A stretch of 64,000 nucleotides of DNA from Halomonas cerina. GTDB taxonomy: Bacteria; Pseudomonadota; Gammaproteobacteria; Pseudomonadales; Halomonadaceae. Every line of letters starts with the position of its first letter. Positions within the stretch are counted from its first letter, which is position 1. The notes under the pieces are model-generated. The model made no database searches. It was given only the letters and a program-made list of their open reading frames with translations, and was not told the origin of the DNA. Of the stretch, positions 16,618 through 24,486 are shown in pieces. The position numbers and the translations under genes were made by a program. Location: NCBI RefSeq assembly GCF_014192215.1, contig NZ_JACHXP010000004.1, positions 62,001 through 126,000 on the forward strand. Reading direction: 5' to 3'.

Positions 16618-18440
16618 TCGCCGAACCGCACGCTCAGGAAGGCCGCGCGGCCAGCGCCCTCGAAATCACGGCCACTGAAGTCGCGTGCCGTGACCACGTC
16701 GCGATCGAAGACGTTCTCGAGGGACAGCCGCGCCGCCCACCGGGGAGCGAACCGCCAGCCGGCGCGCAGGTTGACGATGCCGAAGCCCGGGAGACGCTCC
16801 TCGTTGGCCGTGTCGTTGTAGCGATGGTTCTGGGCGATCCACGAGCCGCCGAGGGTCCAGTCGCCCAGTTCGCGGTCGGCGTCGAGGCGCAGGCTCTGGC
16901 TGGCGCGGCGCACCAGGCGCTTGCCGGTCTCGTGATTCTCCGGGTCCGTGTAGGTCAGGGCCGCACGCAGCGTCCAGTCGTCGAGCTCGGCACCGGTCGC
17001 GACCTCCACGCCGCGGATGCGTGCCTCCTCGACGTTGAAGGGGGCGAACCGGCCTTCCTCGAGGGTGAAGGCGATCATGTCGTCGATCTCGGTCTGGTAC
17101 ACCGCCAGGTCCCAGAAGCCACGCTCGACCTGGCCGCGCAGGCCCAGCTCGAGGGTCTCGGAGCGCTCCGCCTCGAGGTCGGGGTTGCCGAAGCCGGGGA
17201 AGTAGAGCTCGTTGAAGGTCGGCGCGCGGAAGGCCGTGCCATAGCTGGCGCGCAGGGTATGGCGGTCATCGAAGGCATAACCCAGCGCCAGGCTACCGGT
17301 GACTTCCTCGCCGAAGGCCTCGTTGTCGTCGTGGCGCAGGCCGGCCTGAACGTCGAGTGGCGAGAAGTCCATCAAGGCCTGGGCGAAGACGGCGACGTTG
17401 CTGCGGCGGTCCTCGTCATAGTCGACCGTGCCGTCGACCTCGTCGCGGCTCGCCTCGGCACCGGCGATCAGCTCGTGGTCGCCCAGCGCGACGGTGTTCT
17501 GCCAGCGGGCGGTATGGGTCAGGGTGTCGATGACCGAGTCACCGAAGCTGTCCTCGTTGTCGCTCTCGTCCCGGGCCTCACTCAGCGTCAGGCGGCTGGT
17601 CCAGGTGTCGGTGATGGGCAGCTCGCCGTAGACACCGGCGACCTGCTGGACGTAATCGGTATCGCCGCCGACGAATTCGGTGTTGCCCCGGGCCCGCAGC
17701 CCCAGCACGCCCAGCTCGGCCCCGCTGTCGAAGGCATGAGACACGCGGACGAGGCCGGTGGTGTTGTCGTAGCCCTTGTCGCCCTCGCCCTCGACGACCT
17801 CGGTGCCGTCGGTGTCCAGGCGACTGGCGGCAACATGGTAGCGAGTGCCGCCCTCGCGCCCGGACAGCGAGGCACTGGCCCGCTGGGTATCGAAGGAGCC
17901 ACCGCCCAGCGAAATACGTGGACTGGGACCACCTTCCCCCTCGGGGGTGAACAACTGGATGACGCCGCCCACGGCATCGGCGCCATAGAGGCTGCCGCGG
18001 GGTCCCCGCACGATCTCGATGCGCTGGAACATCCGCGGGTCGAGAAACTGCCAGGCGGGGCCGCCGGTGGTGGCGGAACGCAGGCGAATGCCGTCGATCA
18101 TCAACAGGGTCGATTCACTGCCGGTACCGCGCATAAAGACGCTGGTGTTCTTGCCGAAGCTGCCGCTGGAGGATAGGTCGACGCCGGGCTGGGCGCGCAG
18201 GATATCGGCGAGGTCCTTGGGATCCTGACGGCGCAGGTCACCCTCGTCGATGACGGTGACCGAGGCGAGGCTCTCGTCGGCGGTGCGCGGCGCCAACGTC
18301 GCGGTCACCACCAGGGGGTTGAGGCGCAGTTCGGCCTCGTCGGCGCCGTCCTCGGTGTCGGGGTCGGCGGCGGTGGCCAGCGGGGCCACGCCCAGGCAGA
18401 GGGCGGCCAGCGCCCAGCGGCGGGAGAGAGGTGCTGTCAT
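16614..18440 (-). CDS. btuB: TonB-dependent cobalamin receptor BtuB
   Basis: A 608-residue outer-membrane TonB-dependent receptor. A signal peptide (RRWALAALCLGVAPLATA) is followed by a TonB box around LNPLVVTAT. Then come the plug (RQDPKDLADILRAQPGVDL, GPRGSLYGADAVGGVI) and a 22-strand barrel whose last strand ends LSVRFGE. The length matches BtuB. The start at 18440 lies about 130 bases after a cobalamin riboswitch, so expression should drop when adenosylcobalamin is abundant. It is the first gene of the btuBFCD-cobO transcript. Confidence 0.92.
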   Translation of the reverse strand: MTAPLSRRWALAALCLGVAPLATAADPDTEDGADEAELRLNPLVVTATLAPRTADESLASVTVIDEGDLRRQDPKDLADILRAQPGVDLSSSGSFGKNTSVFMRGTGSESTLLMIDGIRLRSATTGGPAWQFLDPRMFQRIEIVRGPRGSLYGADAVGGVIQLFTPEGEGGPSPRISLGGGSFDTQRASASLSGREGGTRYHVAASRLDTDGTEVVEGEGDKGYDNTTGLVRVSHAFDSGAELGVLGLRARGNTEFVGGDTDYVQQVAGVYGELPITDTWTSRLTLSEARDESDNEDSFGDSVIDTLTHTARWQNTVALGDHELIAGAEASRDEVDGTVDYDEDRRSNVAVFAQALMDFSPLDVQAGLRHDDNEAFGEEVTGSLALGYAFDDRHTLRASYGTAFRAPTFNELYFPGFGNPDLEAERSETLELGLRGQVERGFWDLAVYQTEIDDMIAFTLEEGRFAPFNVEEARIRGVEVATGAELDDWTLRAALTYTDPENHETGKRLVRRASQSLRLDADRELGDWTLGGSWIAQNHRYNDTANEERLPGFGIVNLRAGWRFAPRWAARLSLENVFDRDVVTARDFSGRDFEGAGRAAFLSVRFGE

Positions 18441-18573
18441 GATCGTTTTCCCAGGGCCGCACACACCCGTGCGGCAATGAACCCTTGAAAGGCCAAGCGC
18501 GGGAAGCGGGAGGGAACATCGGCGTGGCGCCCTGCCCTCGGATCGCCCGCCGCGTCCTGGCATGTGCTCACAG

Positions 18574-18729
18574 GCCGGTCTCCGGGCTGACGAGCGAGGC
18601 CAGTGCCTCGGGACCGCCGCCTTCCCGTGCCGTTTCGACACAGTGGCGTTGGGCGGTCCCTGACTCGATCACCGTTGCGGGGGCAGCGTCGGACTGGCCT
18701 GGCGGCGTCACCGACTTCCCGTTTCAACC
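18574..18729 (-). ncRNA. Cobalamin (B12) riboswitch
   Basis: On the minus strand the conserved core is clear. GGGAAGTCGGTGACG comes first, then GCTGCCCCCGCAACGGTGA (complement of 18669-18687), GAGTCAGGGACC, the B12 box GCCACTG (complement of 18641-18647) and the closing AGCCCGGAGACCGGCC. It precedes btuB. Further down, a 7-bp hairpin (18456-18462 with 18469-18475) sits just before the weak btuB ribosome site. That may be part of the expression platform, presumably acting on translation because no T-run follows. Confidence 0.95.
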
Positions 18730-18774
18730 GTCCTGTCTGCACAGGACTGGAGCCTGCCGGGTCCGACAGGCTCC
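18730..18774 (-). other. Tandem hairpins between the upstream cob genes and the riboswitch
   Basis: Two stable stems abut the riboswitch: GTCCTGT (18730-18736) with ACAGGAC (18741-18747), and an 8-bp stem 18749-18756 with 18767-18774. Together they sit between the short CobU-like gene and the riboswitch. Neither is followed by a T-run. They could end the upstream cob transcript or protect RNA ends. Confidence 0.4.
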
Positions 18775-18833
18775 TTGGTCACCTGAGAGTGCGCGTAAGC
18801 TAGCAACCGGTTGAGGGGGCGTCAACGCGAATG

Positions 18834-19280
18834 CTACGCCGAGTTGACCTGGTGCAGGCAGCGGGCCAGGCCGTGACGGACGTACCAGGTCTCCCGGGCG
18901 CGGGCCGCGGCGTCCTGGGCGAGCCAGCCGGCCAGGTCGCGCAGACGGCGATCTCGCGCCTCCAGGGGCACGATGCCCCGCCCCATCTCCGGCAGGATCA
19001 GCACCGCCTCGACGCCCTGGTCGCGCTCGGCCCGACACAGGGCGTCGAGCTCCTCGGTCAGCCGTCGTCGCAAACGGTCGTCGTCGGGCTCTTCGATCAG
19101 GGCCGTGGCCAGCCAGTCGGCCCAGCCGGTGATCACCGGGGTCGTGCTCCGGGCGAGGCACTTCCGCCAGCCACCCAGGCCCGCCTCGTCCACCGCGACC
19201 CAGGCCGCCTCGGGATAACGGCCGGCTACGAGGTCGCGCTTGCCGGCGCAGGCACCGCCGATGAACAGCTGCACCGCCAA
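18834..19280 (-). CDS. Short CobU-like protein (adenosylcobinamide kinase/guanylyltransferase paralogue)
   Basis: A 148-residue protein with a CobU-type P-loop, FIGGACAGKRD. A C-terminal region, EMGRGIVPLEARDRRLRDLAGWLAQ, keeps the GIVP...RD...G pattern of true CobU, which phosphorylates and then guanylylates adenosylcobinamide. The middle of CobU, with its basic His-containing loop, is missing. A full-length CobU is encoded 1.4 kb upstream, so this is a shortened paralogue. Its start lies 55 bases inside the cobC gene. It may be a kinase-only or regulatory partner; function is unproven. Confidence 0.7.
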   Translation of the reverse strand: MAVQLFIGGACAGKRDLVAGRYPEAAWVAVDEAGLGGWRKCLARSTTPVITGWADWLATALIEEPDDDRLRRRLTEELDALCRAERDQGVEAVLILPEMGRGIVPLEARDRRLRDLAGWLAQDAAARARETWYVRHGLARCLHQVNSA

Positions 19281-19879
19281 CCCTCCTCGCCATGGATGAA
19301 GATGAAGCGCCGCCCCTGGGCCTGACCGACGCTGCCCTCCCAGAAATCGATGGTCTCGAAGCGTCGACGCAGTTCACGGATCACGCCGCCGTGGGTGACC
19401 GTCAGCACTCGACGATGGCCTTCGGCCTCGGCGCACGCGAACATCGCCGCCAGCCACGCGTCGAGGCGAGCCCGCAGCGCCCCGGCGGACTCGCCACCGG
19501 GGGGCGCCTGCTCGCCGCGGCTGTCGATCCAGGCCCGATAGGCCGGCAGGTCCTTGAGCTCGTCATAGTAACGCCCCTCGTAGTCGCCGAAGTCCAGCTC
19601 CCGTAGGCGAGCATCCAGCCGCGCCTCGGGGGTTGCCAGGCCCTCGCGATCTTTTCCTTCCAGAACATGGGCCAGGGTCTGGCGGCAGCGGATCAGGTCG
19701 CTGCAGTGGATGGCGTCGAAGGTCTCCGCGGCCAGATGGTCACGCAGCCGCGCGAGGCCCGGACCGGCCTCGGGCATCCGCAGCGGGATATCGCGATGGC
19801 CCTGGTAGCGGCGCTCCTGGTTCCAGGCCGTCAGGCCATGGCGCACAATCACCAGCTCCAGCTGTGCCGGCTCCGTCAT
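19226..19879 (-). CDS. cobC: Alpha-ribazole phosphatase-type histidine phosphatase CobC
   Basis: A 217-residue histidine phosphatase (phosphoglycerate-mutase superfamily). Its catalytic N-terminal motif is VIVRHGLTAWN, with the second Arg/His pair in CSDLIRCRQT and VTHGGVIREL, and ELDFGDYEGRYYDEL between them. In the B12 pathway such enzymes dephosphorylate alpha-ribazole phosphate or adenosylcobalamin 5'-phosphate. Its position right after cobS supports that role; a generic phosphatase is the alternative. Its last 55 bases overlap the next gene. Confidence 0.85.
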   Translation of the reverse strand: MTEPAQLELVIVRHGLTAWNQERRYQGHRDIPLRMPEAGPGLARLRDHLAAETFDAIHCSDLIRCRQTLAHVLEGKDREGLATPEARLDARLRELDFGDYEGRYYDELKDLPAYRAWIDSRGEQAPPGGESAGALRARLDAWLAAMFACAEAEGHRRVLTVTHGGVIRELRRRFETIDFWEGSVGQAQGRRFIFIHGEEGWRCSCSSAVPAPASATS

Positions 19880-19910
19880 CGGCGTTCCTCCTTTCCATCG
19901 ACCCAGGCCG

Positions 19911-20669
19911 TCAGGCCATGGCGAACGACCACCAGCTCCAGGCGATCAGCAGCAGCCATAGTTCTCCTCCTTCGATGGCGGCGCCGACGATGTCGCCGTT
20001 GATGCCGCCGAAGGCCCGGCGCACCGCCAGGCCGTAGACGATGATGAACGCGGCCAGGCCCAGCGCCAGCCAGGCCCCGCCGGGCACCCAGGCCGAGAGC
20101 GCCAGCGGGATCACGGCGGCCAGGACCAGGTCACGTCGGGTCAGGCTCTGCTGCCAGGCATGGGCCAGCCCTTCGCCACGGGCGGCGGGCACCGCCACCA
20201 ACAGCCCCACCGCCCCGAGCCGGCCCAGGACGATCACCGGCACCAGCCACCAGGGACTCGCCCCCGCCGCCAGCAGGGCCCACAGCAAAGCACCCTTCCA
20301 GGCGAGGTGGAAGACGAGTGCCAGCACCGCGAAGCTGCCCACCTGGGCATCCTTCATGATCGCCCAGCGCCGCTCCAGCGGGGTGTTGCTGCCCAGGGCG
20401 TCGGCCAGGTCCATCAGGCCATCGAGGTGCAGGCCGCCGGTCAGCGCCACCCAGAGGCTGAGCAGAGCCAGCGCCAGCAGCGGTGGCGGCAGCAGGCCCT
20501 GGAGCAGGCTCCCCGCGATCGCCACCAGCGTCCCCACCAGCAACCCCACCAGCGGGTAGGCCCGGGCCGCCCAGCGGCGGGTGGCAGGCGTCCAGGGACA
20601 GGCCAGCGGTACCGGCAGACGGGTCAGGAACTGGATGGCCAGCAGGGCGCCGAACGCCGCGTCCTTCAT
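19911..20669 (-). CDS. cobS: Adenosylcobinamide-GDP ribazoletransferase CobS
   Basis: A 252-residue integral membrane enzyme that joins adenosylcobinamide-GDP to alpha-ribazole (or its phosphate). Family motifs are AIQFLTRLPVP near the N-terminus, GGLHLDGLMDLADAL with its metal-binding Asp residues, and IMKDAQVGSFAV. Several hydrophobic helices follow, ending in FGGINGDIVGAA. The ATG overlaps the cobU TGA (ATGA), so the two are translationally coupled. Confidence 0.95.
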   Translation of the reverse strand: MKDAAFGALLAIQFLTRLPVPLACPWTPATRRWAARAYPLVGLLVGTLVAIAGSLLQGLLPPPLLALALLSLWVALTGGLHLDGLMDLADALGSNTPLERRWAIMKDAQVGSFAVLALVFHLAWKGALLWALLAAGASPWWLVPVIVLGRLGAVGLLVAVPAARGEGLAHAWQQSLTRRDLVLAAVIPLALSAWVPGGAWLALGLAAFIIVYGLAVRRAFGGINGDIVGAAIEGGELWLLLIAWSWWSFAMA

Positions 20670-21202
20670 GGGGTCGCTCCTTTCCAGTCGATGGCCAGGC
20701 CGGCCACCACCTCGATGACCCGGTCCGCCTCGGCGGCCAGGTCGCGGTGCAGACGCTGCAGGAAGGCCAGGTAGCGCCACACCAGGGGATCCCGGGGCGG
20801 CAAATCCTCGTTGATGTCGTTGGAGACCACCACCAGGGCGATATCGCGTCGGCGGGCCGTCTCGATGAGCCGCGCCAGCATCGCCCGCCCTACCGCCTCG
20901 TCCAGGCCCGCCTCGAACAGCGCCTGGCTGGCCCAGAGGGTCAGGCAATCCAGCAGCACTACATCGCCGTCCTCGACGTCCACCAGGGCACCCGGCAGGT
21001 CCAGGGGCGCCTCCAGGGTCGTCCAGTCGGCCCCCCGCTCGCGGCGATGACGGACGATCCGATGGGCCATCTCGTCATCGCTCTCCCGGGCGGTGGCGAG
21101 GTAGACGAGCCGTCCGGCGCGCGCCGCGCGGTACTCCCGCGCCAGGGCCTCGGCCACGCCACTCTTGCCCGAGCGCGCCCCGCCGGCGACGAAGGCGATC
21201 AC
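20666..21202 (-). CDS. cobU: Adenosylcobinamide kinase/adenosylcobinamide-phosphate guanylyltransferase CobU
   Basis: A 178-residue CobU with Walker A GGARSGKS, LVYLATA and the guanylylated His region RIVRHRRERGADW, then VVLLDCLTLWASQ. Unlike most CobU proteins, the C-terminal segment is SNDINEDLPPRDPLVWRYLA rather than the usual SNEVGxGIVP...RDxxG. That canonical form survives in the short paralogue downstream. The start is GTG at 21202, overlapping the cobD stop as GTGA. It makes adenosylcobinamide-GDP for CobS. Confidence 0.92.
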   Translation of the reverse strand: MIAFVAGGARSGKSGVAEALAREYRAARAGRLVYLATARESDDEMAHRIVRHRRERGADWTTLEAPLDLPGALVDVEDGDVVLLDCLTLWASQALFEAGLDEAVGRAMLARLIETARRRDIALVVVSNDINEDLPPRDPLVWRYLAFLQRLHRDLAAEADRVIEVVAGLAIDWKGATP

Positions 21203-22284
21203 GGACGCCTCCACTCGGCCAGGGCCTCGAGCAGGCGGGCATTGTCGTGGCCCTCGCGCAGGGCCAGGCGCAGCCAGGCGCCGTCGAGGCCCGGGAAGCC
21301 GTGGGTATGCCGGGCCAGCAGGCCGCGGTGCAGCAGGAAGGCGAACAGTGTCTCGGCCTCGGCAACGTTTCGACCGCCGCGCAGCAGGAAGAAGTTGGCC
21401 TGGGTCGCCGGCACCGTGAACCCCAGCGACCGGGCCGCCTCGGGGACGGCTGGGCGCACGGTCGCCAGCCAGGCGCGGGTGCGGGCCAGGTAGTCGTGGT
21501 CGGCGAGCAGCGGCGCGACCAGGGCCTGGGCGAGGGCATTGACGCTCCAGGGCATCTGCCGGACAGCAAGGCGGCGCACCGTCGCCGGTGCGCCGAGCAG
21601 ATAGCCGAGGCGCAGGCCCGGCACGTCGAACCACTTGGTCAGAGAGCGCAACAAGAGCAGGTTCGGCGCCTCGGCAAGCAGGGCATTGAGTCGTTCGTCG
21701 CCTTCGGTGAAGTCGACGAAGGCCTCGTCCACCACCAGGGTGGTGCCCGTCTCGCGCGACCGGGCCAGCAGGCGCGCGATGTCCACGCGGGCCACCAGGG
21801 TGCCGGTGGGGTTGTTGGGCCGGCACAGGAAGGCGACATCGACCCGGGCGAGGGCCCGCTCGGCAGCCTCGACCTCCAGCGCGAAGGCCTCGCCGCGCAG
21901 TGCCAGGGTCGCGACGTCCAGGCCATGGTGCCGACAGGCCAGCGCGTACTCGCTGAAGGTGGGCTCGATCACCAGGGCCTGGCCGCCGGCATGCAGGGCC
22001 GCGGCCAGGTAGATCGCCTCGATGCCGCCGTTGGTGAGCAGCACTTGCTCCGGGGCCAAGCCCTCATGGTCGGCGATGGCCCGTCGGGCCCGGTCGTCGT
22101 CCGGGTCGGGATAGCGAGTCAGGCGTTCGCCGGCGCCGGCCAGCCAGTCCGTCAGCCAGGTCGGCGGCCCCAGCGGGTTGAGGTTGGCGCTGAAGTCCGT
22201 CACCGGATGGTCGGCCGACAGGTCGAAACGGGCCAGCAGCGGGGCCACTCGCCCGCCATGAGGCGGCCAGTAGATTCGGCTCAT
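21199..22284 (-). CDS. cobD: L-threonine-O-3-phosphate decarboxylase (CobD; CobC in Pseudomonas naming)
   Basis: A 361-residue class I/II-fold PLP enzyme that makes (R)-1-amino-2-propanol O-2-phosphate, the linker of the nucleotide loop. Visible are VTDFSANLNPLGPP near the start, FLCRPNNPTGTLV, VVDEAFVDF, and the PLP lysine in LLLRSLTKWFDVPGLRLGYL. It sits between cbiB, whose enzyme uses its product, and cobU. It overlaps both neighbours by four bases. Confidence 0.93.
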   Translation of the reverse strand: MSRIYWPPHGGRVAPLLARFDLSADHPVTDFSANLNPLGPPTWLTDWLAGAGERLTRYPDPDDDRARRAIADHEGLAPEQVLLTNGGIEAIYLAAALHAGGQALVIEPTFSEYALACRHHGLDVATLALRGEAFALEVEAAERALARVDVAFLCRPNNPTGTLVARVDIARLLARSRETGTTLVVDEAFVDFTEGDERLNALLAEAPNLLLLRSLTKWFDVPGLRLGYLLGAPATVRRLAVRQMPWSVNALAQALVAPLLADHDYLARTRAWLATVRPAVPEAARSLGFTVPATQANFFLLRGGRNVAEAETLFAFLLHRGLLARHTHGFPGLDGAWLRLALREGHDNARLLEALAEWRRP

Positions 22285-23261
22285 GTCAGCCACTCTCGTA
22301 CCAGGATCAAGGGCGTCATCAATACCAGGAAAGCCAGCCAGCCGCCGTGCATATGGCGAATGGCCCGATCGATATGGCCGACACCCAGGGGTGCCAAGGG
22401 CCGGCCCAGGGTGGCTCGGTGCGACGGCCGGCCGCCATAGTGGTTGAGCCCGCCGAGCCGCACCCCCAACAGGTGGCCCACCATGGCCTCGGGCCAGCCG
22501 GCGTTGGGACTCGGGTGGCGTGGGGCCTCGCGCCGGGTGGCGGCCAGGGCCCCGGCGACCTGGCTGCCGGGGATCGCCCGGGCGGCCAGCCACATCGCCA
22601 GGGCGGTGAGGCGCGCCGGCAGCCAGTTGGCGGCGTCGTCGAGCCGCGCCGAAGCCCGGCCGAAGTCCTCGAAGCGGGGGCTGCGGTAGCCGACCATGGA
22701 GTCCAGGGTGTTCACCGCCTTGTAGGCCAGCGCCAGGGGCGCGCCGCCGAGCAGCGCCCAGAACAGCGGGGCGGTGATGCCGTCCACGGTATTCTCGGCC
22801 ACGGTCTCCACCGTTCCCCGAGTCACCTCGGCCTCGTCGAGGCGCTCGGTATCGCGACCGACGATCATGGCCAGTGCGCGTCGCGCCTCGGGCAACTCGC
22901 CCCGCACCAGGGGCTCGGCCACCGCCCGGGCGGCCCGGGCGAGTCCCTTGGTGGCCAGCGCCGTGCCCAGCAGTGCCAGCTCCACGATGCCGGCCAGCCA
23001 GGGGCTCCGCGCGGCCAGCCCCGTCAGCAGTCCCCAGGCGAGCCCGCCGGTGCCGACCACCACCAGGACGGCCAGGCACAGGCCCCGACGGCGGCGGGTC
23101 GCCGGCGAGCCATGGTTCCAGGCTTGCTCGAGCCGGGCGATCACCCGGCCGATCCCGACCACCGGATGGGGCAACCAGGGCGGGTCGCCGAGCAGCAGGT
23201 CGAGCAACAGGGCGGCAACGACCAGCCCTAGTAGCTCCAGAGACAGCGGGGCGAAGGTCAT
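22281..23261 (-). CDS. cbiB: Adenosylcobinamide-phosphate synthase CbiB
   Basis: A 326-residue polytopic membrane protein of the CbiB/CobD family, which attaches aminopropanol (phosphate) to adenosylcobyric acid. Signature pieces are LDLLLGDPPWLPHPVVGIGR at the N-terminus, and TVETVAENTVDGITAPLFWALLGGAPLALAYKAVNTLDSMVGY in the middle (several conserved Asn, Asp and Gly). The stop overlaps the cobD ATG. It follows cobT by five bases. Confidence 0.95.
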   Translation of the reverse strand: MTFAPLSLELLGLVVAALLLDLLLGDPPWLPHPVVGIGRVIARLEQAWNHGSPATRRRRGLCLAVLVVVGTGGLAWGLLTGLAARSPWLAGIVELALLGTALATKGLARAARAVAEPLVRGELPEARRALAMIVGRDTERLDEAEVTRGTVETVAENTVDGITAPLFWALLGGAPLALAYKAVNTLDSMVGYRSPRFEDFGRASARLDDAANWLPARLTALAMWLAARAIPGSQVAGALAATRREAPRHPSPNAGWPEAMVGHLLGVRLGGLNHYGGRPSHRATLGRPLAPLGVGHIDRAIRHMHGGWLAFLVLMTPLILVREWLT

Positions 23262-23266
23262 GGGCC

Positions 23267-24313
23267 TCAGCCCTCCGGGCGATCATCGATGCCGGCCTCG
23301 GCGAAGGTGGCCATCTCCGCCAGCATGGCGGTGGCGGCTTCCAGCAGCGGGAAGGCCAGGGCCGCACCAGTGCCCTCGCCCAGGCGCAGGTCCAGGTCCA
23401 GCAGCGGTTCGGCGTCCAGCACCGCCAGGGCCCGACCATGGCCGGGCTCATGGGAGCGATGGCCGAAGATCAGGTAGGGCCGCAGGGCCGGGTCGAGCCG
23501 ACAGGCGGTGAGCGCGGCCACCGTGGCGATGAAACCGTCCACGAGAATCGGCATCCGCCGCGCCGCCGCCTCCAGGTAAGCCCCGGCCATGGCGGCGATC
23601 TCCAGCCCGCCCAGCCTGGCGAGCACGTCCAAGGGCTCGGCGGGGTCGGGCGCGCGTTCGGCTAGCGCCGCCTCGATCACCGTCCGCTTGTGGGCCAGGG
23701 CCTCGCCCACCACGCCGGTTCCAGGCCCCACCAGTTCGGCCACCGACGCGCCGGTGAAGGCGGCCAGCATGGCACTGCTGGCGGTGGTGTTGGCGATGCC
23801 CATCTCGCCGACGATCAGGCAGCGGCAGCCCGCCTCGGCGGCGCGTCCGGCGGCCCGCCGGCCGACGGCCAGGGCCGTCCGGGCCTCGTCACGGGACATG
23901 GCATCCTGCCGGGCCAGGTTGGCGGTGCCGGGACGCACCTTGTCATGCACGATCCCCTGTGCCGGCAGATCACCGGCCACGCCTACGTCGACCACCTCGA
24001 GGCGCGCACCGATGCGCCGGGCAAAGACGTTGATGGCCGCCCCGCCGGCGACGAAGTTGGCCACCATCTGGGCGGTGACCGCCTGAGGGAAGGCCGAGAC
24101 GCCCTCCTCGGCCACGCCGTGATCGGCGGCGAAGACCACCACCCCGGGTGGGGTGACCCGCGGGAAGTCTTCGCCGGTGAGGCCGGCCAGGCTCACCGCC
24201 AGGGCCTCGAGACGCCCCAGGCTGCCGGGGGGCTTGGTCAGGGTAGCGAGATGGCGGCCGACCCGTTCGGCACAGGCGGTGTCGGGGGCGGGAATGAACG
24301 GCGAGTCGTTCAC
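23267..24313 (-). CDS. cobT: Nicotinate-nucleotide--dimethylbenzimidazole phosphoribosyltransferase CobT
   Basis: A 348-residue enzyme that activates the lower-ligand base as alpha-ribazole phosphate. Family motifs are LTKPPGSLGRLEALA, VVVFAADHGVAEEGVSAFP, GGAAINVFAR, GEMGIANTTASSA and FGHRSHEPGH, with a late EGTGAALAF holding the catalytic Glu. The start is GTG at 24313 with CGGAGA upstream; an ATG at 24346 is possible. It is the first gene of the cob transcript. Confidence 0.95.
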   Translation of the reverse strand: MNDSPFIPAPDTACAERVGRHLATLTKPPGSLGRLEALAVSLAGLTGEDFPRVTPPGVVVFAADHGVAEEGVSAFPQAVTAQMVANFVAGGAAINVFARRIGARLEVVDVGVAGDLPAQGIVHDKVRPGTANLARQDAMSRDEARTALAVGRRAAGRAAEAGCRCLIVGEMGIANTTASSAMLAAFTGASVAELVGPGTGVVGEALAHKRTVIEAALAERAPDPAEPLDVLARLGGLEIAAMAGAYLEAAARRMPILVDGFIATVAALTACRLDPALRPYLIFGHRSHEPGHGRALAVLDAEPLLDLDLRLGEGTGAALAFPLLEAATAMLAEMATFAEAGIDDRPEG

Positions 24314-24486
24314 GGGGCGTCTCCGGGCATCCTTGTCGAGCCGCACATCCTACCAGAGGGGGACTGGTCGGGCCTGCCTCCGGAACTTCCATCGAGTGCT
24401 AAGCTGATTCAGGCCACAACAATCACAACGATGGCCCGGCCGGTGACGCCGCTTCCCCCCTGCCGGGCGCCCTAGGAGTCAGCGCC

